Below, piece after piece: positions 23,441 to 32,966 of a stretch of DNA of 64,000 bases (position 1 is its first letter; the number at the start of each line of letters is the position of its first letter). Below the pieces are notes generated by a model. It saw only the letters and a list, made by a program, of their open reading frames with translations. It did no database searches and was not told where the DNA came from. The position numbers and the translations under genes were made by a program. Location of the stretch: the NCBI RefSeq assembly GCF_963669205.1, contig NZ_OY769915.1:1400001-1464000 (forward strand), given 5' to 3'. This DNA is from an uncultured Roseibium sp. GTDB taxonomy: Bacteria; Pseudomonadota; Alphaproteobacteria; Rhizobiales; Stappiaceae.

Positions 23441-23818
23441 ATGCCCTCCACGCCAGCCGATGAATTGAAGCTCGGCCGCATCGCGCCGATGCTGCCCGTC
23501 AGCGACATAGAAGAGTCTTTCCGCGTCTACCGGGAAGTGTTCGGGTTTGAGAAGGTATTCGAGAACGGGGATCCGGTCGGATTCATGATCCTGCAAAAGG
23601 ACGATGCCGAACTGCATCTCACGCTCCAGAAGGCGCACAAGGCAGCCACGTTCAACGTGGCGCACATGCTGGTTTCCGATGCAGCGCAAACCTACCGGAT
23701 GTGCCAGGAAAACGGCCTCCGCATCATCAAGCGCCTCCAGGACAAGGACTACGGACTGCGCGCCTTCGTTTTCGCGGACCCGGATGGCAACAGGATCGAT
23801 GTCGGGGAAATAATCTGA
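23441..23818 (+). CDS. VOC-family (glyoxalase/bleomycin-resistance fold) protein
   Basis: The 125-residue protein has the vicinal-oxygen-chelate fold: P-M-L-P-V-S-D-I-E-E-S-F-R-V-Y in the first half, and A-F-V-F-A-D-P-D-G-N-R-I-D-V-G-E in the second. Potential metal ligands are the Glu/His of A-E-L-H-L-T-L and the C-terminal Glu. Members include glyoxalases, dioxygenases and antibiotic-binding proteins; the substrate is unknown. The ATG follows GAGGAAGGC. It is convergent with mutY. Confidence 0.85.
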   Translation: MPSTPADELKLGRIAPMLPVSDIEESFRVYREVFGFEKVFENGDPVGFMILQKDDAELHLTLQKAHKAATFNVAHMLVSDAAQTYRMCQENGLRIIKRLQDKDYGLRAFVFADPDGNRIDVGEII

Positions 23819-23840
23819 GCCGTCCGCCGGCGGAGACGGC

Positions 23841-24908
23841 TCAGCCGAGCGCCACCGCCAGCACCTTGCGCATCACCGTCGGCAGGGCCTCCTCCGCAAG
23901 CATGCCGGGTGGCGACCACCAGGCGCCCTCCACGCGCTCTGCGGCGTTTATCACTGTATCGGCCCGGAACACCTGCAAGCGCAAATGAAAGTGCGTGAAC
24001 GTATGCCTGACCTCGCCGGAGCAGACCTGCCAGGCGTCCTGGAACGGGGCGGCTTCAACGGCGCTCGAGTGATCGAAAGTCTCAGACCAGTCCGTGCCCG
24101 GAACTTCGGTCATTCCACCGAGCAGGCCCCTGGGCGGGCGGCGTCTGAGCAGCACCGAGCCATTCGATCCGTCAACGGCAACGAATGCGGCACCGAAACG
24201 GGTGGGCTTTTCCTTCTTGGGTGCCTTGCGCGGCAGCGTATCGGCGAGGCTGGAATTCTGGACGCGGCAATCCGCCATCCAGGGGCACAGTCCGCAGGCT
24301 GGGCGTTTTGGGGTGCAGATTGTCGCGCCGAGATCCATGACCGCCTGCGCAAAATCGCCGGGACGCTCGTCCGGCGTGAGCTCTGCCATTTCCTGCCTGA
24401 TTTCCGTTTTTGCCGCGGGCAAAGGCGTCTCGATCTGCCTGAGGCGCGACAGCACACGTTCGACATTGCCGTCGACAACGGCGGCATGCCGGTCAAAGGC
24501 GATTGTCGCGATAGCCGCCGCTGTATAGGGTCCGACCCCGGGCAGGGCGAGCAGGGCGTCCTCGCTTTCCGGGAACCGGCCGGCGTGATCGCGTGCGATC
24601 GTTTCGGCGCATTTCTTCAGATTGCGCGCACGTGAATAATATCCCAGCCCGGCCCAGGCTTTCATGACGTCTTCTTCGTCGGCGTCAGCGAGATCCTCGA
24701 CGCGCGGCCATCTTTTCGTGAACGTGTCGAAGTAATCCTTCACCGCCGCAACGGTGGTTTGCTGCAGCATCACTTCGGACAGCCATACACGGTAGGGGTC
24801 CGGAACTTCGCCCAGTCGCCGGTCTTCTGGCGCAACACGCCAGGGCAGGCGCCGCGCGTGCCGGTCGTACCAGATGAGCAAGGATTGACTGAGTGAAGAA
24901 TTTGTCAT
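23841..24908 (-). CDS. mutY: A/G-specific adenine DNA glycosylase
   Basis: MutY removes adenine mispaired with 8-oxoguanine, preventing G:C to T:A mutations. The 355 residues show the catalytic Glu in L-S-E-V-M-L-Q-Q-T, the helix-hairpin-helix L-P-G-V-G-P-Y-T and the catalytic Asp in V-V-D-G-N-V-E-R-V. The 4Fe-4S loop is C-x6-C-x2-C-x5-C (C-T-P-K-R-P-A-C-G-L-C-P-W-M-A-D-C). The C-terminal NUDIX-like domain for oxoG recognition is present. It is divergent from dciA, in a mutY-dciA-dsbA-smc neighbourhood seen in many alphaproteobacteria. Confidence 0.97.
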   Translation of the reverse strand: MTNSSLSQSLLIWYDRHARRLPWRVAPEDRRLGEVPDPYRVWLSEVMLQQTTVAAVKDYFDTFTKRWPRVEDLADADEEDVMKAWAGLGYYSRARNLKKCAETIARDHAGRFPESEDALLALPGVGPYTAAAIATIAFDRHAAVVDGNVERVLSRLRQIETPLPAAKTEIRQEMAELTPDERPGDFAQAVMDLGATICTPKRPACGLCPWMADCRVQNSSLADTLPRKAPKKEKPTRFGAAFVAVDGSNGSVLLRRRPPRGLLGGMTEVPGTDWSETFDHSSAVEAAPFQDAWQVCSGEVRHTFTHFHLRLQVFRADTVINAAERVEGAWWSPPGMLAEEALPTVMRKVLAVALG

Positions 24909-25115
24909 GAGATCGGTGGTGTAGTTGTCAGTGAAGTATGCTGCGTCCCTTTGGAAAGCCTGGGGACAACTTGGGTAGAATTGATGGGCGTCAGGGTTGC
25001 CATTAAGTATTCGTCGTCTTTTTGTCGTATTCTATTGGGACACATCACCTCAATCTGCGATCCGTGGAAAATTCGGGTCCAGCCGGGCAGCCGGTTGAGG
25101 AAGTAGGTCAACAGC

Positions 25116-25643
25116 GTGACGAAGGCAATTGCACATCGCAAGCCTCCCGAGGCGAAACAGCTTGCCGATCTTGTCGGCAAGGCGATGACGCCTGCGTGCC
25201 GGAAGCGCGGCTTTGCATCCGTCGACATCGTGGCGGCCTGGGGAGACATTGTCGGCGAGCGTTACGGGACGCGAGTTCAGCCCGACAAACTCGTCTGGCC
25301 CCGTCAGCCGGAACTGACGGACCCGGAAACACCGCCGCAACCGGCAACCCTTGTCGTGCACACGGACGGCGCAACGGCGCTGCTGCTGTCTCACGAAAGC
25401 GCCCAGATGATCGAGCGCATCAACACCTTCTATGGCTGGGCGGCCATCGGCCGCATCAAGATCCTGCAGAAGCCCGTCGCCGTGAAAGCGGCCGCAGAGC
25501 GCAAGCAGTTGCGGTCGCTGACGGACAAGGAAGAAAAAAAGCTCGATGAGCAACTGGAAGGCGTTCACAACATGCGTCTGCGGGAAGCGTTGAAAAAGCT
25601 CGGTGCACAGGTGATCGCCAAACATGACGATGCGGTCGCCTGA
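25116..25643 (+). CDS. dciA: DUF721 / DciA-family helicase-loader protein
   Basis: The 175-residue protein belongs to DUF721, whose members (DciA) load the replicative helicase DnaB in bacteria lacking DnaC. Recognisable parts are V-A-A-W-G-D-I-V-G-E-R-Y-G near residue 45 and the KH-like core A-T-L-V-V-H-T-D-G-A-T-A-L-L-L. The charged C-terminal tail is probably flexible. It is the first gene of the rightward group before dsbA and smc. Confidence 0.85.
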   Translation: MTKAIAHRKPPEAKQLADLVGKAMTPACRKRGFASVDIVAAWGDIVGERYGTRVQPDKLVWPRQPELTDPETPPQPATLVVHTDGATALLLSHESAQMIERINTFYGWAAIGRIKILQKPVAVKAAAERKQLRSLTDKEEKKLDEQLEGVHNMRLREALKKLGAQVIAKHDDAVA

Positions 25644-25835
25644 TCCGGTCATCCCCGATGACTCCATGGGGCAATAACAAGACAATAACATCATCGTGAA
25701 ACGCAGCTTTCTGTTGTCCTCTCTCATGCCACATTTGATAAGCCTTGTTGACGGCTGCTGCCTCAAAGGGCAAATGAAGCGATTGAACCGGCACCATTGG
25801 GTGCTGCGCGTTATAACAAGTGACAGGACGACCCC

Positions 25836-26471
25836 GTGACCCAGACCCGCAGACAGTTTCTCAAGACCACTGCCTTGGCGAGCGCAGCACTCGGTGTTGC
25901 CGCAAGCATCCCGGCCTTCGCGCAATCCGTCGACGTTGACGATCTGCTTGTTCCCGGTCCGCTCGGTGACAAGATCCTGGGAGACGAGAACGCGCCGGTC
26001 ACGGTGGTGGAATATGCGTCAATGACCTGCGGTCACTGTGCCAACTTCCACAAGAACACCTGGAAGCCTCTCAAGGAGCAGTATGTCGACACCGGCAAGG
26101 TGCGCTTCATTTTCCGCGAATTCCCGCTGGATCCGGTCTCAGCCGCCGCCTTCATGCTGGCCCGATGTGCCCCGGCTGAGAACTATTTTGAAATTGTGGA
26201 TACCATGTTCGAAAACCAGCGGGCATGGGCATTTACCGACAATCCGTACAATTCGCTCCTCGACTTTTCCAAACAGATCGGATTTACACAGGAGTCCTTC
26301 GAGGAATGCTTGACAAACCAGGGTCTTCTTGACGCAGTAAATGCAGTGAGAGATCGCGCGGCGAATGAATTCGGGGTGAATTCGACGCCGACATTCTTCA
26401 TCAATGGTGCGCGGCACCCGGGAGCAATGTCGATTGACCAGATGGGAGCACTCATCGACGCTGAGCTCTGA
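25836..26471 (+). CDS. DsbA-family thioredoxin-fold protein with Tat-like signal
   Basis: The 211-residue protein begins with T-R-R-Q-F-L-K, matching the twin-arginine motif, followed by a hydrophobic stretch ending A-F-A-Q. The mature part has the active site C-G-H-C in A-S-M-T-C-G-H-C-A-N-F-H and the cis-Pro loop S-T-P-T-F-F. It is thus a periplasmic DsbA/BdbD-like dithiol oxidase or disulfide reductase. The start is a GTG at 25836 with AGGACGA upstream. It precedes smc by 87 bp, a conserved alphaproteobacterial arrangement. Confidence 0.9.
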   Translation: MTQTRRQFLKTTALASAALGVAASIPAFAQSVDVDDLLVPGPLGDKILGDENAPVTVVEYASMTCGHCANFHKNTWKPLKEQYVDTGKVRFIFREFPLDPVSAAAFMLARCAPAENYFEIVDTMFENQRAWAFTDNPYNSLLDFSKQIGFTQESFEECLTNQGLLDAVNAVRDRAANEFGVNSTPTFFINGARHPGAMSIDQMGALIDAEL

Positions 26472-26558
26472 ACCGGCGGAAACTCCGCCGGGCACGCGTC
26501 CGTGTGCTCTATGCCCGATCCGCTCTGCGGCGCTTGCTTCCGTGAGGGGTGAGCGCCG

Positions 26559-29500
26559 ATGAGGTTCTCCAAACTCCGCGTGGTGGGCTTCAAGTCTTTC
26601 GTCGAGCCGATGGAGTTCATCATCGGCGACGGGTTGACAGGCGTGGTTGGCCCGAACGGATGTGGCAAGTCCAATCTCGTGGAAGCCCTCCGCTGGGTCA
26701 TGGGGGAAAACTCCTACAAGAACATGCGCGCATCCGGCATGGATGACGTGATCTTTTCCGGGAGCTTGAACCGCCCGGCGCGCAACACAGCCGAAGTCGC
26801 GCTTTTCCTTGAAAATTCGGACAGGACCGCTCCTGCCGCATTCAACGATGCCGACCTGCTTGAAGTTAGCAGGCGTATCGAGCGCGAGCAGGGGTCCAAC
26901 TACAAGATCAACGCCAAGGACGTGCGCGCCCGCGACGTTCAGCTGCTGTTTGCCGATGCATCGACAGGCGCCCGTTCACCGGCAATGGTCCGGCAGGGGC
27001 AGATCGGCGAACTGATCGCCGCGAAACCGACCGCGAGACGTCAGATCCTGGAAGAGGCGGCCGGCATTTCCGGCCTGCACTCGCGCCGTCACGAGGCGGA
27101 GATCCGCCTGCGTGCCGCGGAACAGAACCTTGAGAGGCTCGAAGACGTCCTTGTCCAGATCGACGGCCAGCTGGACAATCTGAAACGCCAGTCGCGCCAG
27201 GCCAGCAGATACCGCAACCTGTCTTCCGAAATCCGTGCGGCAGAGGCGTCCATTCTCTACATCCGCTGGATCGAATCGCGCGATGCGCTGACCACAGCGG
27301 AAGTCCAGTTCGCCGAAGCGCAGAAGCAAGTCAACGAGGCCACGGCACTGCAGGCCGAAAGTGCCCGCGTCCAGGCGATCGCCGCGCACAAGCTTCCCGA
27401 ACTGCGGGACGAGTCGGCCCGGGCCGCTGCGGCCCTGCAAAGGCTTGTTATCGCGCGCAACGAACTGGATGCCGAAGAACGCCGCGTGAAGGAACGCCTG
27501 CAGGATCTGGAACGCCGCCTTGTCCAGCTGGCGGACGACATCCGGCGCGAACAGTCAATGGTTTCGGAGAATGATGAGGTGCTGGAGCGCCTGTCCGAAG
27601 AACGCGCCGAGCTGCTGGAGGAAAACGAGCTCGTGCAGGAGCGCACGGAGGCCGCCGGGGAAAAGGTTTCGGAAGCTGGAGAGATCGCGCGCGACCTGGA
27701 AACACAGCTCTCCGATCTGACCGCGGCCGAAGCCCGCGCCAGCGCCGAGCGGCGCCAGCTCCAACGGGCGGTCGCGGAAAGCCGTCTTCGCGCCGACCGT
27801 CTGTTGACACAGGTCCAAGATGCGCGATCGGCGCTGGAGGTCATCGATCTCGAGATGGCCGGCCATGACAGGATCTCCGAAAGCCGGGAAGAACTGGAAC
27901 TGGCCGAAGAAGCGTTGATGGAGGCCGAGGCTACGGTCGAAGCCGCCGAAGCGGCAACACGTGAAGCGCGTGACAGGGAGCAATCCGCGAGATCTCCGTT
28001 GAGCGAAGCGCAGCAGCTCTTGCAGGGACTGGAAACCGAGGCGCGGACACTGGATCAGGTGCTGAACGTACATGCCGATCAGGATTTTACGCCTGTCGTT
28101 GAAAAGATCCAGGTGGAACAGGGGTTTGAAACCGCGCTCGGTGCTGCGCTTGGCGAGGACCTCGATGCGTCCCTCAGCGGGAGCGCACCGGTGAAATGGG
28201 GCCCGGCGCTCGGACATGATCTGGATGCGGATCTGCCTGAGGGCGTGCGCGCGCTGTCCGACGTTGTAATCGCTCCGGATGAGCTTGCCCGCCGCCTGCG
28301 CCAGATCGGCATTGTCGCGCAGGACGCGGGACCGGCACTTCGCGACAAGCTGAAGCCCGGTCAAAGACTGGTTTCCGTGGAAGGCGATCTGTGGCGCTGG
28401 GACGGGTTCGTTGTCGCCGCCAACGCGCCGACGCCGGCCGCGCAGCGGCTGTCGCAAAAGAACCGGCTGATCGAGCTTGCCGACGAAATCGAAACGGCGC
28501 GCTGTGCGTTTGAGGACAGGCAGCTGGCGCTGGAACAGGCGGCTGCCGATGTCCGCAGCCATGCCGAAACCGAACAGGCGGCCAGGGGCAAGGTGCGGGA
28601 TGCTCAGCGCAACGCGGCATCGGTTCGCGAAGCACTTGTCCTTGCCGAACGCTCCGTTGCGCAACTGACTGCCAAACGGGCCGCGGCCCAGGAGCGCTCC
28701 GAGCGATTGGGCGAGGAAGCGGAACTTGCGCGCGAACAGGCCACCGAAGCGGAAGGCCAGCTTGCCGGAACACCCGAAAGCACAGATTTTCAGGACCGGA
28801 TCGCCGATCTGCAGGCCGAGGTCGCTTCCGCGCGCGGCGCACATGCAGAGGCACGGGCCGTCGCCGAAGGTCTTGCCCGGGAACAGCAGATGCGCGACCG
28901 GCGGCTCGAGGCCATCAAACGCGAATATGACGGCTGGAAGACGCGCGCGCAGAACGCCGCCCGGCAGGTCACGGTTCTGACCGAGCGCCGCGATGAAGCC
29001 GAGGAAGAGCGTGCGGAACTCGTCGAGGCACCGGACGACATTGAAATCAAGCGCCGGGATCTCTTTTCCGCGATCTCGAAGGCTGAGGACGAGAAGAAGG
29101 GCCGGGACGATCAGCTGCATCAGGCGGAACTCGACCTTGCCGAAGTTGACCGCGCGGCCAAGGCCGCGATGGAGGCGATGGCTGGCGCGCGCGAACAGAA
29201 GATTCGCGCCGAGGAACGTTTCGAGGCGGCGCGGGAGCGCAAGGCCGTTCTGGAGCGGCGCATTGATGAGGATCTCGAGGTCGCCGTTGCCGCGCTGCCC
29301 GAAATCGCCGGACTTAAGGAAAGCGCACCCCTGCCGGATCCGGCCGGCGTGGAACGCAAGCTGGAACGGCTCAAGGCGGAACGCGAACGCCTGGGTGGCG
29401 TGAACCTGCGCGCCGAAGAAGAGCTGAAGGAAATCGACGAACAGAAAACCACCCTGACGTCCGAGCGCGACGATCTGATCGAGGCGATCCGGCGATTGCG

Positions 29501-30017
29501 AACGGGGATCTCGAACCTCAACCGCGAGGCGCGCGAGCGCCTGCTGGCCTCCTTCGAAGTGGTCAATGGACACTTCCAGCGTCTGTTTACGCACCTGTTC
29601 GGTGGCGGCACGGCGGAACTTCAACTCGTTGATTCCGATGATCCGCTCGACGCGGGCCTGGAAATCATCGCAAGGCCGCCCGGAAAGAAGCCGCAGACGA
29701 TGACGCTGTTGTCGGGCGGCGAACAGGCCCTGACGGCCATGTCACTGATCTTTGCCGTTTTCCTGACCAATCCCGCGCCGATCTGCGTTCTCGACGAGGT
29801 CGATGCGCCGCTCGACGACGCCAATGTCGAGCGTTACTGCGACCTGCTGGACGAAATGTCTGCCAGCACCGAGACTCGCTTTGTCGTGATTACACACAAT
29901 CCGATCACCATGGCGCGGATGAACCGGCTTTTCGGCGTGACTATGGCCGAACGCGGCGTTTCCCAGCTCGTGTCTGTCGACCTTGAAACCGCGGAACGAT
30001 TCCGCGAAACGGCCTGA
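26559..30017 (+). CDS. smc: Chromosome segregation ATPase SMC
   Basis: SMC dimers with ScpAB compact and segregate the chromosome. The 1152-residue protein has an N-terminal Walker A G-P-N-G-C-G-K-S (31-38), long coiled coils flanking a hinge (about residues 500-650) and a C-terminal head. The head carries the signature L-L-S-G-G-E-Q-A-L (about 1050) and Walker B I-C-V-L-D-E-V-D-A-P-L-D-D (about 1075-1087). The open frame is intact over its full length. The frame on the opposite strand is also open for long stretches, an artefact of GC-rich codon use. Confidence 0.98.
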   Translation: MRFSKLRVVGFKSFVEPMEFIIGDGLTGVVGPNGCGKSNLVEALRWVMGENSYKNMRASGMDDVIFSGSLNRPARNTAEVALFLENSDRTAPAAFNDADLLEVSRRIEREQGSNYKINAKDVRARDVQLLFADASTGARSPAMVRQGQIGELIAAKPTARRQILEEAAGISGLHSRRHEAEIRLRAAEQNLERLEDVLVQIDGQLDNLKRQSRQASRYRNLSSEIRAAEASILYIRWIESRDALTTAEVQFAEAQKQVNEATALQAESARVQAIAAHKLPELRDESARAAAALQRLVIARNELDAEERRVKERLQDLERRLVQLADDIRREQSMVSENDEVLERLSEERAELLEENELVQERTEAAGEKVSEAGEIARDLETQLSDLTAAEARASAERRQLQRAVAESRLRADRLLTQVQDARSALEVIDLEMAGHDRISESREELELAEEALMEAEATVEAAEAATREARDREQSARSPLSEAQQLLQGLETEARTLDQVLNVHADQDFTPVVEKIQVEQGFETALGAALGEDLDASLSGSAPVKWGPALGHDLDADLPEGVRALSDVVIAPDELARRLRQIGIVAQDAGPALRDKLKPGQRLVSVEGDLWRWDGFVVAANAPTPAAQRLSQKNRLIELADEIETARCAFEDRQLALEQAAADVRSHAETEQAARGKVRDAQRNAASVREALVLAERSVAQLTAKRAAAQERSERLGEEAELAREQATEAEGQLAGTPESTDFQDRIADLQAEVASARGAHAEARAVAEGLAREQQMRDRRLEAIKREYDGWKTRAQNAARQVTVLTERRDEAEEERAELVEAPDDIEIKRRDLFSAISKAEDEKKGRDDQLHQAELDLAEVDRAAKAAMEAMAGAREQKIRAEERFEAARERKAVLERRIDEDLEVAVAALPEIAGLKESAPLPDPAGVERKLERLKAERERLGGVNLRAEEELKEIDEQKTTLTSERDDLIEAIRRLRTGISNLNREARERLLASFEVVNGHFQRLFTHLFGGGTAELQLVDSDDPLDAGLEIIARPPGKKPQTMTLLSGGEQALTAMSLIFAVFLTNPAPICVLDEVDAPLDDANVERYCDLLDEMSASTETRFVVITHNPITMARMNRLFGVTMAERGVSQLVSVDLETAERFRETA

Positions 30018-30133
30018 CCGCGGCGTCAAGACCTGCGTCACTTGGGAGCAGGCGTACAACTTAGGTCTTGTAAATTTCATTGAAGCTGAAAAGTATCAAT
30101 ATTTTCAATGGGATAATTATTAATCAAGTCTCC

Positions 30134-30162
30134 TTGACACGGCATGAGGTGCCGACTATGGT
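30134..30162 (+). promoter_or_regulatory. Promoter of the F0 ATP synthase operon
   Basis: TTGACA (30134-30139) and TATGGT (30157-30162) are separated by exactly 17 nt, giving a strong sigma-70-type promoter about 67 bp before atpI. Preceding sequence from 30080 is AT-rich, which could act as an UP-like region. Confidence 0.65.
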
Positions 30163-30228
30163 GCGCGCGGCTTACGGGGCACTCCTGTTGTTTGATCTGA
30201 CATGTCGGGGCACTGGGGACAGAGGAAC

Positions 30229-30603
30229 ATGTCTTCGGAAAACGACCAAAATAAAGATCGGGACGACGATGTTTCGCAAGCGGGTCTGTCGAAGCGGCGG
30301 ACCCAGCTGAACCGGAAGCTCGAGGAACAGCGCGCAGTCGAGGAAAAGGCGGCGCGGAAGTCCGAGAGCAATTCCTCCGGATATGCCCAGGCGATGAAAC
30401 TGTCTTCGGAATTCATCGCGGGTGTTCTGGTCGGGGCAGGTATCGGTTGGGTTGCCGATCAGTGGCTGGGAACGACTCCCTTTGGGTTGATCATATTCCT
30501 GCTACTGGGTTTTGCGGCGGGAGTTCTGAATGTCTTGCGCTCGGCCGGTGTGGTCGAGCAGCCGCAGGTCGGAATTCGCCGCGACAAGGACGGATCTCAA
30601 TAG
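30229..30603 (+). CDS. atpI: ATP synthase assembly protein AtpI
   Basis: AtpI is a small membrane protein that helps assemble the c-ring. The 124-residue product has a charged N-terminal half and two transmembrane segments in the C-terminal half (F-I-A-G-V-L-V-G-A-G-I-G-W-V-A and G-L-I-I-F-L-L-L-G-F-A-A-G-V). I chose the ATG at 30229, with AGAGGA directly upstream; the frame also allows 30202. It is the first gene of the F0 operon. Confidence 0.85.
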   Translation: MSSENDQNKDRDDDVSQAGLSKRRTQLNRKLEEQRAVEEKAARKSESNSSGYAQAMKLSSEFIAGVLVGAGIGWVADQWLGTTPFGLIIFLLLGFAAGVLNVLRSAGVVEQPQVGIRRDKDGSQ

Positions 30604-30657
30604 AATTTGTCGCGCCCGAGGGCGCAGTGGTTGTGAACGAGCGAAGAAGGCTGGCCG

Positions 30658-31407
30658 GTGGCGAACGATCCGATCTCACAGTTCCAGATCCAGAAGATTT
30701 TTCCGATTGAAGTCGGAGGCATGGATTTTTCATTTACCAACTCTTCCCTGTTCATGGTTCTGACCGTGGCGGCGACCTCTGCATTCCTGATCTTCTCGAC
30801 CAGCGGCCGCGGCCTCGTGCCAAGCCGTGTGCAGTCGGTTTCGGAGATGATGTACGAGTTCATAGCCGGGACGCTGCGGGATGCGACGGGGACGGACGGG
30901 ATGCGGTTCTTCCCGCTGGTGTTCTCCCTGTTCATGTTCGTTCTCGTGGCCAACCTTTTCGGGATGTTCCCGTACTTCTTCACGATTACGAGCCACATCA
31001 TCGTCACTTTCGCGCTGGCGATGCTGGTGATCCTCACGGTCATCATCTACGGCTTCATGCGCAACGGCATGAGTTTCCTCAAACTGTTCATCCCTAGCGG
31101 CGTGCCAGGTGCATTGATCCCGCTGGTAACGATGATCGAGGTCATCTCGTTCCTGTCGCGCCCGATCAGTCTTTCGGTTCGTCTGTTCGCGAACATGCTT
31201 GCCGGTCACATCACCTTGAAGGTGTTCTCGGGCTTCGTCGTCAGCCTCGGCGCCATGGGTGCCGTGGGCATTGCCGGCGCGGTTCTGCCCCTCGCAATGA
31301 CGGTCGCCCTCACGGCGCTGGAATTCCTGGTGGCGTTCCTGCAGGCCTACGTCTTCGCCGTTCTGACCTGCATGTACCTGAACGACGCACTTCATCCTTC
31401 ACACTAA
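30658..31407 (+). CDS. atpB: F0F1 ATP synthase subunit a
   Basis: Subunit a forms the proton half-channels of the F0 motor. The 249-residue integral membrane protein has about five or six helices. It includes the essential Arg in S-L-S-V-R-L-F-A-N-M-L-A-G-H, which faces the c-ring. It starts at a GTG (30658) with GAAGAAGG at good spacing. It is followed by the c-subunit gene after 70 bp. Confidence 0.96.
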   Translation: MANDPISQFQIQKIFPIEVGGMDFSFTNSSLFMVLTVAATSAFLIFSTSGRGLVPSRVQSVSEMMYEFIAGTLRDATGTDGMRFFPLVFSLFMFVLVANLFGMFPYFFTITSHIIVTFALAMLVILTVIIYGFMRNGMSFLKLFIPSGVPGALIPLVTMIEVISFLSRPISLSVRLFANMLAGHITLKVFSGFVVSLGAMGAVGIAGAVLPLAMTVALTALEFLVAFLQAYVFAVLTCMYLNDALHPSH

Positions 31408-31477
31408 GGGTTATCCAAATCACGCGGCCGCAGCGCCGAAAGTGAGAAATCTGCAAACACATCTAGGAGCACGTGTC

Positions 31478-31702
31478 ATGGAAGCAGAAGCAGCAAAATA
31501 CATCGGTGCAGGTATCGCATGTCTCGGCATGGGCGGTGCGGGCATCGGCCTCGGCACCATCTTCGGTAACTACCTCGCTGGCGCTCTGCGCAACCCGTCC
31601 GCAGCTGATGGCCAGTTCGGGCGCCTGATCTTCGGCTTCGCCGTGACGGAAGCTCTGGGCATCTTCTCCCTTCTGATCGCCTTCCTCATCCTGTTCGCTT
31701 AA
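31478..31702 (+). CDS. atpE: F0F1 ATP synthase subunit c
   Basis: The 74-residue hairpin protein forms the rotor ring. The polar loop is R-N-P-S-A-A-D. The ion-binding carboxylate is Glu58 in F-A-V-T-E-A-L-G-I-F, with no extra Na+-ligand residues evident, so proton coupling is expected. The ATG at 31478 follows TAGGAG; an upstream in-frame start at 31442 would give a 12-residue extension without sense. Confidence 0.96.
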   Translation: MEAEAAKYIGAGIACLGMGGAGIGLGTIFGNYLAGALRNPSAADGQFGRLIFGFAVTEALGIFSLLIAFLILFA

Positions 31703-31784
31703 TCGCTCGATAGCAGCGACAAGAGATGCGACTCCGGTGGCGGCGCCCTGAAAGCGTCGCCAAGCCGGATTTAGGAGACAGGAA

Positions 31785-32336
31785 ATGGCAGGCGATACGA
31801 CCACTGAAAGCCAGACAGCGATCGTTGACACGGCCGCCGAGCACGGCGTGGGTTTCCCGCCGTTCGACGCGACCACGTTTGCGTCCCAGCTGCTTTGGCT
31901 CGCCATCACCTTCGGCATTTTCTACTGGATCATGAAAAACGTGGCTATGCCGCGGATTGCAGGGATCCTGGAGGATCGGAAGGACCGGATTGCCGGTGAT
32001 CTTTCAGAGGCAAACCGCCTGAAAGACGAAACCGACGCGGCGATCGCAGCTTACGAGCAGGCCCTTGCTGAAGCCAGGAACAAGGCACACAGCATCGCCC
32101 ATGACACGCGTGCCAAGCTGAAGGCCGAACAGGAAGCTCGCCGCGACAAGGCGGAAACGGAGCTGAACGAAAAGCTACAGGCTGCCGAAGCGCAGATCGC
32201 AGGCATCAAGACCGAAGCCCTGTCCCAGATCGGAGACATTGCCGGAGACACCACGTCAGCGCTTGTCGAGCAGCTGATTGGCAAGGCCCCGACAAAGACC
32301 GACCTGACCAAGGCGCTGAAGTCGGCGATGGACTGA
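31785..32336 (+). CDS. atpG: F0F1 ATP synthase subunit b'
   Basis: Photosynthetic-type and alphaproteobacterial ATP synthases use a b/b' heterodimer stator. This 183-residue protein has a single transmembrane helix (L-L-W-L-A-I-T-F-G-I-F-Y-W-I-M) at residues about 36-52, followed by a long charged coiled coil. The 35-residue Thr/Ala-rich N-terminal part before the helix is typical of b'. It starts 82 bp after atpE and 10 bp before atpF. The symbol atpG/atpF' for b' is convention-dependent. Confidence 0.92.
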   Translation: MAGDTTTESQTAIVDTAAEHGVGFPPFDATTFASQLLWLAITFGIFYWIMKNVAMPRIAGILEDRKDRIAGDLSEANRLKDETDAAIAAYEQALAEARNKAHSIAHDTRAKLKAEQEARRDKAETELNEKLQAAEAQIAGIKTEALSQIGDIAGDTTSALVEQLIGKAPTKTDLTKALKSAMD

Positions 32337-32346
32337 GGAGACCATT

Positions 32347-32826
32347 ATGGATGCAACATTTTGGGCCCTCGTCGGTCTCATCCTCTTCTTCGCCCTGATC
32401 ATCTATCTCAAGGTGCCGGGCAAGATCGGCGGGTCTTTGGACAACCGCGCAGACGGTATCCGCAAGGAACTGGAAGAAGCGCGCAAGATGCGCGAAGAAG
32501 CCCAGGCTCTCTTGTCTGAGTACCAGCGCAAGCGTCACGAAGCAGAAGGCGAAGCCGAAGCGATCATCGCGGAAGCCAACGCCGAAGCCGAGCGGCTGAC
32601 GGTTGCGACCAACCAGGCTCTGGAAGAGATGATCACACGGCGCACCAAGGCGGCCGAAGTGAAGATCGCCCAGGCGGAAACGCAGGCAATTGCCGAAGTT
32701 CGCGCAAAAGCGGCCGACATCGCCGTTGCCGCCGCCGAGGAGATCCTCAGCTCGAAGGTTAAGGACAAGGTTGCCGACGATATACTGTCCAAGAGTATCG
32801 ATCAGGTGAAAGAGCGACTGAACTGA
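32347..32826 (+). CDS. atpF: F0F1 ATP synthase subunit b
   Basis: The 159-residue stator subunit starts directly with its membrane helix (F-W-A-L-V-G-L-I-L-F-F-A-L-I-I-Y-L) and continues as a long helical stalk. It is the last gene of the F0 operon. A strong terminator follows, so the F1 genes (atpH-A-G-D-C) must lie elsewhere, as is usual in Rhizobiales. Confidence 0.95.
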   Translation: MDATFWALVGLILFFALIIYLKVPGKIGGSLDNRADGIRKELEEARKMREEAQALLSEYQRKRHEAEGEAEAIIAEANAEAERLTVATNQALEEMITRRTKAAEVKIAQAETQAIAEVRAKAADIAVAAAEEILSSKVKDKVADDILSKSIDQVKERLN

Positions 32827-32855
32827 CGCAAGTCCGGTTCGACAAGGAAATTCAG

Positions 32856-32884
32856 GAGCGGCCCCCGGGCCGCTCTTTTTCTTT
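32856..32884 (+). terminator. Rho-independent terminator of the F0 operon
   Basis: GAGCGGCC (32856-32863) pairs with GGCCGCTC (32868-32875) around a 4-nt loop, followed by TTTTTCTTTT. It is 30 bp after the atpF stop. Confidence 0.88.
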
Positions 32885-32966
32885 TGGGGGCGCGTTGCGC
32901 GTTCCGCGCGGTCTCAATTCGTTTATCCCGGACAGAGGGCAGCATGTGATGCGTTTGCTTCTCGCG

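Noticed and set aside
27555..29624. 689-codon open frame opposite smc
   Set aside because: Antisense shadow of the coiled-coil part of smc; no independent ribosome site or similarity.
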